A DNA stretch of 32,246 bases from Polaromonas sp. (lineage in GTDB: Bacteria > Pseudomonadota > Gammaproteobacteria > Burkholderiales > Burkholderiaceae_C): positions 1 to 32,246 of the forward strand of contig JAUSDK010000203.1 in the NCBI GenBank assembly GCA_030650875.1. Direction: 5' to 3'. A model generated the notes under the pieces. It was not told where the DNA came from and ran no database searches. It saw nothing but the letters and a program-made list of their open reading frames with translations. Within the stretch, counting starts at the first letter, position 1. Each line of letters opens with the position of its first letter. The translations under genes and the position numbers were made by a program. Of the stretch, positions 23,304 through 31,979 are shown piece by piece.

Positions 23304-24248
23304 ATGAATCTTCACCAATTCCGCTTCGTCCAGGAGGCCGTTCGGCGCAACCTGAACCTCACCGAAACCGCCAAGGCGCTGCATACCTCGCAGCCGGGCG
23401 TCTCCAAGGCGATCATTGAGCTTGAAGAAGAACTGGGCGTGGAGATTTTTGCGCGGCATGGCAAGCGGCTCAAACGTGTCACCGAGCCCGGCGACCATGT
23501 GCTTAAAAGCATAGAAATCATCATGCGCGAAGTGGGCAACCTGCGGCGCATTGGCGAGCAGTTTTCGGCCCAGGACAGCGGCACCTTGTCGATTGCCACC
23601 ACCCACACCCAGGCCCGCTATGTGCTGCCGCACTCGGTAGCCCGGCTGCGCGAGGCGTTCCCCAAGGTCAATGTCAGCCTGCACCAGGGCTCGCCCGACC
23701 AGGTGGCGCGCATGGTGCTGGATGAAGTGGCCGAAATCGGCATTGCCACGGAGTCGCTGAGCCAGTACGACGACCTGGTGACCCTGCCCTGCTACGAATG
23801 GCAGCACATGCTGGTGATGCCGCTGGACCATCCGCTGGCCAAAAACGAGCACATCACGCTGGAAGACCTGGCCCAGGAACCCCTGATCACCTACCACCCC
23901 TCGTTCACGGGACGCACCAAGATCGACCAGGCGTTTGCCGCCAAGCACCTGCATCCGCGCATTGCCCTGGAGGCGATTGACTCCGACGTGATCAAGACCT
24001 ATGTGCGGCTGGGGTTGGGCGTGGGGATTGTGGCGGAGATGGCGCTCAAGGACGACGGCACCAACACCGACCTGCTGGCCCTGCCGGCGGGCGCGCTGTT
24101 TGGTGTGAACGTGGCCCGCGTGGCCTTCAAGCGCAGCGCCTACCTGCGCAATTTTGTGTACAAGTTTGCCGAGCTGCTCAGTGACAAGCTGAACCGCGAT
24201 CTGATCATCAAGGCCATGTCCGGCCGCATCAACGACTACGAAGTATGA
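23304..24248 (+). CDS. cysB: LysR-family transcriptional regulator CysB
   Basis: Master regulator of sulfur assimilation in the LysR family (314 aa; E. coli CysB has 324). The N-terminus (MNLHQFRFVQEAVRRNLNLT) and the winged HTH (ETAKALHTSQPGVSKAIIEL) are very CysB-like. The effector domain contains GTLSIATTHTQARYVLP, VSLHQGSP, LVMPLDHPL and GLGVGIVAEMA, which line the N-acetylserine/sulfate pocket in CysB. The C-terminus SGRINDYEV overlaps the next gene's start by ATGA. Upstream lies a chelatase gene that fits siroheme-dependent sulfite reduction. Confidence 0.94.
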   Translation: MNLHQFRFVQEAVRRNLNLTETAKALHTSQPGVSKAIIELEEELGVEIFARHGKRLKRVTEPGDHVLKSIEIIMREVGNLRRIGEQFSAQDSGTLSIATTHTQARYVLPHSVARLREAFPKVNVSLHQGSPDQVARMVLDEVAEIGIATESLSQYDDLVTLPCYEWQHMLVMPLDHPLAKNEHITLEDLAQEPLITYHPSFTGRTKIDQAFAAKHLHPRIALEAIDSDVIKTYVRLGLGVGIVAEMALKDDGTNTDLLALPAGALFGVNVARVAFKRSAYLRNFVYKFAELLSDKLNRDLIIKAMSGRINDYEV

Positions 24249-25420
24249 CCCTCTCCATGCAAGACATCCCGCACACCCCGCTGCTGCACAGCAAGCTGCC
24301 CAAAGTGGGCACCACCATTTTTACCGTCATGTCAGGGCTGGCCGCTGAAAAAGGAGCGGTGAACCTGGGCCAGGGTTTTCCAGACTTTGACTGCGACCCC
24401 GCGCTGGTCAACGCCGTCACGGACGCGATGCAGCGCGGACTGAACCAGTACCCGCCCATGCCCGGCGTGCCGGTGCTGCGCGAGGCGGTGGCCGCCAAGC
24501 TGGCCAAACTGCATGGCCGCCAGTACAACGCCAACACCGAGATCACCATCACGGCGGGCGCCACGCAGGCCATCATCACCATCATCCTGGCCGTGGTCCA
24601 CCCGGGCGACGAAGTGATTGTGCTGGAGCCCTGCTACGACAGCTATGTGCCCAACATTGAGCTGGCTGGCGGCACGGCGGTGCCCGTGCCTTTGACGCCA
24701 GGCACGTTTCGTCCGGATTTTGAGAAGATCGCAGCAGCCATCACGCCCAGGACCCGCGCCATCGTGGTCAATTCGCCGCACAACCCGAGTGCGACCGTGT
24801 GGACCGAAGCCGAGATGCTCAAGCTGCAGGACATTCTGGCGCCTACCGACGTGCTGCTGATCAGCGACGAGGTCTATGAACACATGGTGTTTGACGGCAA
24901 GCAGCATTACAGCGCGGCGCGCTTTGCCGGCCTGGCGGCGCGCGCCTTCATTGTCAGCAGCTTTGGCAAAACCTACCACGTCACGGGCTGGAAGGTGGGC
25001 TTTGTTGCAGCGCCCGCAGCCCTGAGCGCCGAGTTCCGCAAGGTGCACCAGTTCAACGTGTTCACTGTCAACACGCCCATGCAATACGGCTTGGCCAGCT
25101 ACATGGCCGATGACCGGCCCTACCTCGATTTACCGGCTTTTTACCAGCGCAAGCGCGAGCTGTTTCGCAGCGGCCTGGCGGCAACGCGCTTCAAGCTGCT
25201 GCCCAGCGAAGGCACCTATTTCCAGTGCGTGGACATTTCGCCCGTCAGCGACTTGAATGAAGCTGATTTTTGCAAATGGCTGACCACAGAGATCGGCGTG
25301 GCGGCGATTCCGCTCTCGGCGTTTTACGGCGATGGGTTTGACCAGCGCGTGGTGCGCTTTTGCTTCGCCAAAAAGGATGAGACCCTGGTTGCTGCGCTGC
25401 AGCGGCTGGCCAAACTGTAG
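24245..25420 (+). CDS. PLP-dependent aminotransferase, YbdL-like (methionine aminotransferase)
   Basis: Fold-type I aminotransferase (391 aa), closest by pattern to YbdL methionine aminotransferases and kynurenine/glutamine transaminase relatives. Key parts are VNLGQGFPDFDCDPALVNAV, the PLP-stacking region TAGATQAI, Asn180 in NSPHNPS, Asp208/Tyr211 in ISDEVYEHMVFD and the Schiff-base Lys242 in SSFGKTYHVTGWKVG. A C-terminal Arg lies in QRVVRFCFAK. Its overlap with cysB suggests a role in sulfur amino acid metabolism, such as methionine salvage from 2-keto-4-methylthiobutyrate. The amino donor cannot be read from sequence. Confidence 0.9.
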   Translation: MTLSMQDIPHTPLLHSKLPKVGTTIFTVMSGLAAEKGAVNLGQGFPDFDCDPALVNAVTDAMQRGLNQYPPMPGVPVLREAVAAKLAKLHGRQYNANTEITITAGATQAIITIILAVVHPGDEVIVLEPCYDSYVPNIELAGGTAVPVPLTPGTFRPDFEKIAAAITPRTRAIVVNSPHNPSATVWTEAEMLKLQDILAPTDVLLISDEVYEHMVFDGKQHYSAARFAGLAARAFIVSSFGKTYHVTGWKVGFVAAPAALSAEFRKVHQFNVFTVNTPMQYGLASYMADDRPYLDLPAFYQRKRELFRSGLAATRFKLLPSEGTYFQCVDISPVSDLNEADFCKWLTTEIGVAAIPLSAFYGDGFDQRVVRFCFAKKDETLVAALQRLAKL

Positions 25421-25509
25421 GAAGCCCCTGACGGCTGTAGGCGAATCCCGCCTGCCTGAATGGGCCGGGAGCCGGGCAACAATCAGCACACATTACAAGG
25501 AATAACTCA

Positions 25510-25662
25510 ATGTCGATGATCTTACTTATTATTCTTATTTTGATTCTGGTTGGCGCATTGCCAACGTGGGGCCACAGCCGCAACTGGGGTTACGGTCCCA
25601 GCGGTGGTTTGGGTCTGATTGTCATCATCCTGATCGTGCTGCTGCTGATGGGACGAATTTAA
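25510..25662 (+). CDS. DUF3309 family small membrane protein
   Basis: A 50-residue protein made of two hydrophobic helices joined by a short Gly/Trp-rich loop: MSMILLIILILILVGALPTW, then HSRNWGYGPSGGLGL, then IVIILIVLLLMGRI. This is the DUF3309 pattern, a tiny membrane protein common in proteobacteria and of unknown function. The SD-like AAGGA lies about 11 bases before ATG 25510. It has its own terminator at 25686-25718 and lies 89 bases after the aminotransferase. Confidence 0.88.
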   Translation: MSMILLIILILILVGALPTWGHSRNWGYGPSGGLGLIVIILIVLLLMGRI

Positions 25663-25685
25663 CCTTCGGGTTTCGTCTTCCCTGA

Positions 25686-25718
25686 AAAGGATCTTGCACG
25701 GCGCAAGGTCCTTTTTTT
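25686..25718 (+). terminator. Rho-independent terminator after the DUF3309 gene
   Basis: A 12-bp stem (AAAGGATCTTGC / GCAAGGTCCTTT, one U-G) with loop ACGGC is followed by four further T, so the descending arm ends in a seven-T run. It also separates this gene from the convergent hrpA stop at 25737. Confidence 0.93.
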
Positions 25719-25736
25719 ACGCCCGCAGTTCGGACA

Positions 25737-28700
25737 TCAGCTGTTCAACTGCGCCCAGGCCTTGTCCAGCCGCTTCACGCTGACCGGCTGCGGCGTGCGC
25801 AACTCTTGCGCAAAAAAGCTCACCCGCAGCTCCTCCAGCAGCCAGCGGTATTCCTGCATGCGGGCATCCACCGCGCCCTTGCGGTCGGCCACCAGGCGCC
25901 AATAGCGCTGTTCCTGCGGCCGCAGTTCGGCCATTTTGGCGGCATCGCGGGCCGGGTCGGCACGCCACTTTTCCAGCCGTAACGTAATGGCCTTGAGGTA
26001 GCGCGGAAAATGCTGCAGCTGCCCGTACGGTGTGCTGGTCAAAAACCGTTTGGGCACCAGGCGCTGCAGCTGCTGGGCCGCGTCCAGCGCCGCTTCTGCT
26101 GCATTTTTGGTGTCCTTGATCTTGCGCTGGGCCACGGCAAACTCGGTCAGGATGCCTGCCGCCAGCCGCGCCACTTCGCTGGCAATCAGCGTCAGCCGGC
26201 CGCGCCCGTCGTCAATGCGCTTTTTGAAGTCCGCCTCGCAGGTGGGCAGCGGATCGAGCAAAAACGCCCGGTCCAGCGCCACTTCAATGATCTGCTGGCG
26301 CAGCTCTTCGAGCGTGCCGCCGCCCGAGTTGTCGGCGGCCCGGCCCACCAGCATGTAGGCGGTGGCGGTTTTTTGCAGGTCGGGCAGGTTTTTTTCGAGG
26401 TATTTCAGCGCGTCCTTGATCTGCAGCGAAAACAAGCGGCGCAGGCCGGCTCGGTGCTTGGCTGCGGCCGCGTCGGGCTCGTCAAACACCTCGATCGTCA
26501 CCGCGTCACCCAGGTCGATCAGCGCCGGAAAACCAATCAGCGTTTGCGCGCCTTTGCGAATTTCCATCAGTTCCGGCAATTCGCCAAAACTCCAGCTGGT
26601 GTAGCGCTCCGGCGTCTTGATGGCCAATTTTTCAGGCGCGGCTTGTCCGCATCCCGCTTGCGCTTGAGGTCTGTTTGATGCTGAATTTGGCAGCGGCGCG
26701 GCGTTTTGGGGCGTAGCGGGCGCGGTTGCCAGGTTCTTGAGCCCGGCCAGCGCCTGAAACGCCCCCCTCGCCTGTGAACCCAGCTCGCCTTTCAGCGCGC
26801 CCAGGTTGCGCCCCGCGCCCAACTGCCGGCCGTGCTCGTCCACCACCCGAAAGTTCATGAACAGGTGGGGCTGCAGCATGTCGAGCTTCAGGTCGGCGCG
26901 CTTGATGTCCAGCGACGTGGCGTCGCGCACCCACTTCAGCACCGCATCCGTCAGCGAGCCGCTGCCAAACAGCTGCGGCTCGTTCAGTTGCTCCGCCATG
27001 CGCGCGGCGGTGTCGGGCAGCGGCACCAGCCGCGAGCGCGGGCGCTGGTGCAGGGTTTTGATCAAGGCCTGGATCTTGTCCTTGAGCATGCCGGGCACCA
27101 GCCACTCGCAGCGCTCCTCGTTCACCTGGTTCAGCGCAAACAGCGGCACCTCCACCGTCACGCCGTCCTTGACGTCACCCGGTTCGTGCAGGTAGGTGGC
27201 CAGGCAGTCCACGCCGCCCAGGCGCAGGGTTTTGGGGAAAGACTGGGTGGTGATGCCGGCCGCTTCATGGCGCATCAATTCATCGCGCGTGAGCATCATC
27301 AGCGTGGGCTGCCGCTTGATCTCGTCCTTGTACCAGCGCTCGCAACTGGCGCCGGTGCAGATGTCGGCCGGCAACTGCTGGTCGTAAAAGGCGTAAATTA
27401 GCTCTTCGTCCACCAGCACGTCCTGGCGCCGCGCCTTGTGCTCCAGGTCTTGCACCTGTTCAATCAACTTCAGGTTGGCGGCCAGAAACGGCAGCTTGGT
27501 GTCCCAGTTGCCTGCCACCAGCGCTTCGCGGATGAAAATTTCCCGCGCCGTGACCGGGTCTACCCGGCCAAAATTGACGCGCCGGCCGTTGTACACCACC
27601 AGGCCATACAGCGTGGCCCGCTCCAGGGCGGTGACCTGCGCCGCCTTTTTCTCCCAGTGCGGGTCCAGCAGCTGCTTGTTTAAAAGGTGGGCCGCCACCT
27701 GCTCAATCCAGAGCGGCTCGATGTTGGCAATGCCCCGGCCAAACAGCCGCGTGGTTTCCACCAGTTCCGCCGCCACAATCCAGCGGCCCGGCTTCTTGCT
27801 GAGCTTGGCGCCCGGGTGGCGGTAAAACTTGATGCCGCGCGCGCCCAGATACCAGTCTTCGTCCTCGCTCTTGCAGCCAATATTGCCCAGCAAGCCGCAC
27901 AGCATCGACAGGTGCAGCTGCTCGTAGCTGGCCGGCTTGTCGTTCAAATGCCAGCCCTGCTCGCCCACCACGCTGTGCAGCTGGGAATGGATGTCGCGCC
28001 ACTCGCGCACGCGGCGGATGTTGACGAAGTTCTCGCGCAGCAGGGTTTCGTACTGCCGATTCGTCAGTTTATGAATCGCGTCATGGCCGCCGCGCGCGTC
28101 GCCCAGCCATTTCCAAAGCCGCAGGTAACCGACGAATTCGCTTTTCTCGTCGTCGAACTTGGCATGCGCCTGGTCGGCCTGTGCCTGCTTGTCCATGGGG
28201 CGGTCGCGCACGTCCTGCACGCTGAGCGCGCTGGCAATCACCAGTACCTCGTCCAGCGCCTGCCGGTCCTTGGCTTCCAGGATCATGCGGCCCACGCGCG
28301 GGTCCAGCGGCAGCTTGGCCAGCGTGCGGCCGACCGGCGTCAGCTCGTTGTCGTCATCCACCGCGCCCAGTTCTGCCAGCAGCTGGTAGCCGTCGGCAAT
28401 GGCGCGGCGCTGCGGCGGCTCGATGAAGGCAAAGTCCTCGATGGTGCCCAGGTGCAGCGCCTTCATGCGCAAGATCACCGAGGCCAGCGAGCTGCGCAAG
28501 ATCTCGGGGTCGGTAAAGCGCGGACGGCCGGCAAAGTCCTGCGCGTCATAAAGCCGGATGCAGATGCCGTCGGCCACCCGGCCGCAGCGGCCGGCGCGCT
28601 GGTTGGCTGATGACTGGCTCACTGGCTCCACCATCAGCTGCTCGACCTTGTTCCTGAAACTGTAGCGTTTCACGCGCGCCGTGCCGGTGTCGATCACGTA

Positions 28701-29660
28701 GCGGATGCCCGGCACCGTGAGCGAGGTTTCGGCCACGTTGGTGGCCAGCACGATGCGACGTCCGCTGTGGCCGTCAAAAATCCGGTCCTGCTCAGCCTGG
28801 CTCAGGCGCGCAAACAGCGGCAGCACCTCGGCATTGCGCGTCAGCGGCTGGTGCGCCAGGTGCTTGCGCAGATGGTCGGCCGCTTCGCGAATCTCGCGCT
28901 CGCCGGGCAAAAAGATCAGGATGTCGCCCGCGCTGTGCGGGCTTTGCCACAACTCGTCCACCGCGTCGGCAATCGCGTTGTTCATGTCGTAGTCGCGCGA
29001 CTCCTCAAACGGGCGGTAACGCTGCTCGACCGGAAACATCCGGCCCGACACCATGATCACTGGCGCTGGGCCTTTGGTTGACGCAAAGTAATCAGCGAAA
29101 CGCTGCGCATCAATTGTGGCCGAGGTGATGATGACCTTCAAGTCAGGCCGGCGCGGTAGCAACTGGCGCAGGTAGCCCAGCAAAAAGTCGATGTTCAGGC
29201 TGCGCTCGTGCGCCTCGTCGATGATGATGGTGTCGTAGGCGCGCAGCAGCGGGTCGGTCTGCGTTTCGGCCAGCAAGATGCCGTCGGTCATCAGCTTGAC
29301 GGACGCATCGCGGCTCAGCCGGTCCTGGAACCGCACCTTGTAGCCCACCACGTCGCCGAGCGGTGTTTTAAGCTCTTCGGCAATCCGTTTGGCCACGCTG
29401 GAAGCCGCAATCCGGCGCGGCTGGGTGTGGCCGATCAGCTTGCCCTGGCCCGGCGGGTAGTTGAGCTTGCCGCGCCCCATGGCCAGCACAATTTTGGGCA
29501 GTTGCGTGGTTTTTCCCGAGCCGGTTTCGCCGCAGACGATGATGACCTGGTGGGCGCTGAGCGCGGCAGTGATGTCCTCGCGTTTGCCCGATACGGGCAG
29601 TGACTCGGGAAAGGTGATGGCCAAAGGGGACAAGGAGGACAAGGCGGTATGCGCAGTCAA
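25737..29660 (-). CDS. hrpA: ATP-dependent RNA helicase HrpA
   Basis: Large DEAH-box RNA helicase (1307 aa, the usual HrpA length) that unwinds RNA and is linked in E. coli to rescue of stalled or collided ribosomes. Motif I is GETGSGKT (44-51), motif Ia is TQPRRIAA, motif II is DEAH (148-151), motif III is SATIDAQRF and motif VI is QRAGRCGR. Then come the winged-helix/ratchet region, an OB domain and the long HrpA-specific C-terminal part (GVTVEVPLFALNQV, RWYKDEIKR). The start must be non-ATG: an in-frame TAA lies four codons above TTG 29660 and the first Met (VLAMGRGK) lies after motif I. TTG 29660 and further TTGs at 29642, 29633 and 29624 are the options. Confidence 0.95.
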   Translation of the reverse strand: MTAHTALSSLSPLAITFPESLPVSGKREDITAALSAHQVIIVCGETGSGKTTQLPKIVLAMGRGKLNYPPGQGKLIGHTQPRRIAASSVAKRIAEELKTPLGDVVGYKVRFQDRLSRDASVKLMTDGILLAETQTDPLLRAYDTIIIDEAHERSLNIDFLLGYLRQLLPRRPDLKVIITSATIDAQRFADYFASTKGPAPVIMVSGRMFPVEQRYRPFEESRDYDMNNAIADAVDELWQSPHSAGDILIFLPGEREIREAADHLRKHLAHQPLTRNAEVLPLFARLSQAEQDRIFDGHSGRRIVLATNVAETSLTVPGIRYVIDTGTARVKRYSFRNKVEQLMVEPVSQSSANQRAGRCGRVADGICIRLYDAQDFAGRPRFTDPEILRSSLASVILRMKALHLGTIEDFAFIEPPQRRAIADGYQLLAELGAVDDDNELTPVGRTLAKLPLDPRVGRMILEAKDRQALDEVLVIASALSVQDVRDRPMDKQAQADQAHAKFDDEKSEFVGYLRLWKWLGDARGGHDAIHKLTNRQYETLLRENFVNIRRVREWRDIHSQLHSVVGEQGWHLNDKPASYEQLHLSMLCGLLGNIGCKSEDEDWYLGARGIKFYRHPGAKLSKKPGRWIVAAELVETTRLFGRGIANIEPLWIEQVAAHLLNKQLLDPHWEKKAAQVTALERATLYGLVVYNGRRVNFGRVDPVTAREIFIREALVAGNWDTKLPFLAANLKLIEQVQDLEHKARRQDVLVDEELIYAFYDQQLPADICTGASCERWYKDEIKRQPTLMMLTRDELMRHEAAGITTQSFPKTLRLGGVDCLATYLHEPGDVKDGVTVEVPLFALNQVNEERCEWLVPGMLKDKIQALIKTLHQRPRSRLVPLPDTAARMAEQLNEPQLFGSGSLTDAVLKWVRDATSLDIKRADLKLDMLQPHLFMNFRVVDEHGRQLGAGRNLGALKGELGSQARGAFQALAGLKNLATAPATPQNAAPLPNSASNRPQAQAGCGQAAPEKLAIKTPERYTSWSFGELPELMEIRKGAQTLIGFPALIDLGDAVTIEVFDEPDAAAAKHRAGLRRLFSLQIKDALKYLEKNLPDLQKTATAYMLVGRAADNSGGGTLEELRQQIIEVALDRAFLLDPLPTCEADFKKRIDDGRGRLTLIASEVARLAAGILTEFAVAQRKIKDTKNAAEAALDAAQQLQRLVPKRFLTSTPYGQLQHFPRYLKAITLRLEKWRADPARDAAKMAELRPQEQRYWRLVADRKGAVDARMQEYRWLLEELRVSFFAQELRTPQPVSVKRLDKAWAQLNS

Positions 29661-29735
29661 AGCTGGGGATTATCGGCGTTCTGGCCCGGGGCCGCCCTCC
29701 CTTACACTCAAGCCAATTTTATTTTTGGCCCGGAA

Positions 29736-29766
29736 CAGCCCCAACACCAGGGCTGGCGCATTTTTT
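29736..29766 (+). terminator. Weak hairpin plus T-run in the argA leader
   Basis: CAGCCC (29736-29741) and GGGCTG (29750-29755) form a 6-bp stem with an 8-base loop; a run of six T starts 6 bases later, 44 bases before argA. It could be a leaky leader terminator, but the gap to the T-run weakens the case. Confidence 0.3.
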
Positions 29767-29809
29767 CCCGGCTGATTTCCCCTTGCCTCCTGAACCCGAA
29801 AGCGCGCCC

Positions 29810-31159
29810 ATGTCTGCGGTCTTTAATTTCACCTTTGTGCCCTGGTTTCGCTCGGTAGCGCCCTATATCCACAAATTTCGCAACCAGTCCTTTGTGGTGG
29901 GCGTCTGCGGCGAAGCCATTGCGGCGGGCAAGCTGCAGCACCTGGCCACCGACCTGGCGCTGATCCAGAGCATGGGCGTCAAAATCGTGCTGGTGCACGG
30001 TTTCAGGCCGCAGGTCAATGAACAGCTGCGGGCCAAGGGCCATGCGGCCAAATACTCGCACGGCATGCGCATCACCGACGAGGTGGCGCTGGACTGCGCG
30101 CAGGAAGCTGCCGGCCAGCTACGCTATGAAATAGAGGCCGCTTTCAGCCAAGGCCTGCCCAACACCCCCATGGCCGACTCCACGGTGCGCGTCATTTCGG
30201 GCAACTTCATCACGGCGCGGCCAGTTGGCATTCTGGACGGCGTGGACTTCAAGCACTCCGGGCTGGTGCGCAAGGTGGATACCCTCGCCCTGGGCCGGGT
30301 GTTGGACTTTGGCGCCATGGTGCTGCTGTCGCCGATTGGCTTTTCGCCCACCGGCGAGGCCTTCAACCTGACCATGGAAGAAGTCGCCACCTCGGTGGCC
30401 ATTGCCATACAGGCCGACAAGCTGATCTTTGTCAGCGAAATCCCGGGCATCCGGATCAACCCCGAGCTGCCTGCCAGCGACGACAACCCGATTGATACCG
30501 AGTTGCCCTTGGCCGCCGCTGAAAAGCTGCTGGCCAGCCTGCCCGCCAGCGAGCGTCCCACCGACACTGCCTTTTACCTGCAGCATTGCGTCAAGGCCTG
30601 CAAGGCGGGCGTGGAGCGCAGCCACATCGTGCCTTTCGCCACCGACGGCTCGCTGCTGCTGGAGATTTATGTGCACGACGGCATAGGCACCATGGTGGTC
30701 GACGAAAAGCTGGAATCCCTGCGCGAAGCCACCAGCGACGACGTGGGCGGCATTTTGCAGTTGATTGAGCCGTTTGAGAACGACGGCACGCTGGTCAAGC
30801 GCGACCGCACTGAAATTGAGCGCGACGCCGACCACTACACCATCGTCGAGCATGACGGCGTGATCTTTGCCTGCGCCGCGCTCTATCCCTACCCCGAGGC
30901 CAAGACCGCCGAAATGGCCGCGCTGACCGTGTCGCCGCAAAGCCAGGGCCAGGGCGACGGCGAAAAAATTCTCAAACGCATCGAGCAGCGGGCCCGCGCC
31001 GCCGGCCTGCAAAGCATTTTTGTGCTTACCACGCGCACCATGCACTGGTTTATCAAGCGCGGGTTTGTGGCGGTAGACCCCGACTGGCTGCCCGAAGCGC
31101 GCAAACGCAAGTACAACTGGGACCGAAAAAGCCAGGTGCTGGTGAAAAAGCTGGGCTAA
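29810..31159 (+). CDS. argA: Amino-acid N-acetyltransferase (N-acetylglutamate synthase)
   Basis: Makes N-acetylglutamate from glutamate and acetyl-CoA, the first step of arginine synthesis (449 aa from ATG 29810). The N-terminal amino-acid-kinase-like domain (about 10-280) binds the arginine feedback signal: FRNQSFVVGVCGEAIAAGKL, KIVLVHGFRPQVNE, IRINPELPAS. The C-terminal GNAT domain (about 300-449) shows IFACAALYPY, AEMAALTVSPQSQGQGDGEK for acetyl-CoA binding and WFIKRGFVAVDPDWLPEARK. A TTG at 29783 in the same frame would add nine residues and is less likely. It is divergent from hrpA, so the shared 149-bp gap holds both promoters. Confidence 0.96.
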   Translation: MSAVFNFTFVPWFRSVAPYIHKFRNQSFVVGVCGEAIAAGKLQHLATDLALIQSMGVKIVLVHGFRPQVNEQLRAKGHAAKYSHGMRITDEVALDCAQEAAGQLRYEIEAAFSQGLPNTPMADSTVRVISGNFITARPVGILDGVDFKHSGLVRKVDTLALGRVLDFGAMVLLSPIGFSPTGEAFNLTMEEVATSVAIAIQADKLIFVSEIPGIRINPELPASDDNPIDTELPLAAAEKLLASLPASERPTDTAFYLQHCVKACKAGVERSHIVPFATDGSLLLEIYVHDGIGTMVVDEKLESLREATSDDVGGILQLIEPFENDGTLVKRDRTEIERDADHYTIVEHDGVIFACAALYPYPEAKTAEMAALTVSPQSQGQGDGEKILKRIEQRARAAGLQSIFVLTTRTMHWFIKRGFVAVDPDWLPEARKRKYNWDRKSQVLVKKLG

Positions 31160-31265
31160 GCGAAGGCCTGGCCCGGCGGCCGGATTCTTACCCGGGAACA
31201 AGAAAAGTCTGATGGCGCCTTGCGCTGGCTTTGCCTAAGCTGGGGCATTCGCAGGAGGCTTTTTC

Positions 31266-31979
31266 ATGACCTATCCGACGCAACCCCCTTTGGCCCGTGA
31301 AGTTCGCTTGGCCTGCGGCGATGCCTCCCTTTATGGCGACCTGGTGTTGCCCGCGGACTTCTGCGGCCTGGTGCTGTTTGCCCACCGAAGCGGCAGCGGC
31401 CGGCACAGCGCGCGCAACCGGCAGGTCGCGCAAAAGCTGCAGCAGGCCGGTGTTGGCACGCTGCTGTTTGACCTGCTCACGGCGCAAGAGGAGCAAGTCG
31501 ACATGCACACCCGTGAACACCGCTTTGATATTTCGCTGCTGACGCGCCGGATGCAGGACGCCACGCTGTGGGTGCTGGCGCAAGAGGACTTCAAGCAGGT
31601 GCCCATCGGCTACTTTGGCGCTAGCACCGGCAGCGCTGCGGCGCTGATTGCCGCGGCCCGGCTGGGCGACCGGATTTCAGCCGTGGTGTCGCGCGGCGGC
31701 CGACCCGACCTGGCCGGCCCGGTGGCGCTGGCGGCGGTCACGGCGCCTACGCTGCTGATTGTGGGCGGCGACGACCACGGGGTGATTGAGCTCAATGAGC
31801 AAGCCTTCGAACATCTGCAGTGCGAAAGGCGCCTGGCCATCGTTCCGGGCGCTACGCATCTGTTTGAGGAACGCGGCACGCTGGAGCAAGTCGCCGAATT
31901 GGCGGCCGACTGGTTTGTCGCCCACCTCCAGCCCAAGGCCGACGCGAAGCGGGCGGAAAAATCGGAGCAAACATCATGA
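31266..31979 (+). CDS. Dienelactone-hydrolase-like alpha/beta hydrolase
   Basis: A 237-residue alpha/beta hydrolase. The probable catalytic triad is Ser120 in [13 protein letters not shown], Asp169 or 170 in [11 protein letters not shown] and His198 in [29 protein letters not shown] is the oxyanion-loop region seen in this group. The substrate is unknown. A strong SD (AGGAGG) lies before ATG 31266. Its stop overlaps the start of a phosphoribosyltransferase as ATGA, and in many bacteria these two activities are encoded together or fused, so the pair probably acts as one module. Confidence 0.88.
   Translation: MTYPTQPPLAREVRLACGDASLYGDLVLPADFCGLVLFAHRSGSGRHSARNRQVAQKLQQAGVGTLLFDLLTAQEEQVDMHTREHRFDISLLTRRMQDATLWVLAQEDFKQVPIGYFGASTGSAAALIAAARLGDRISAVVSRGGRPDLAGPVALAAVTAPTLLIVGGDDHGVIELNEQAFEHLQCERRLAIVPGATHLFEERGTLEQVAELAADWFVAHLQPKADAKRAEKSEQTS

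Noticed and set aside
30119-31201. 360-codon open frame on the minus strand
   Set aside because: Antisense to argA, which is certain; shadow frame.
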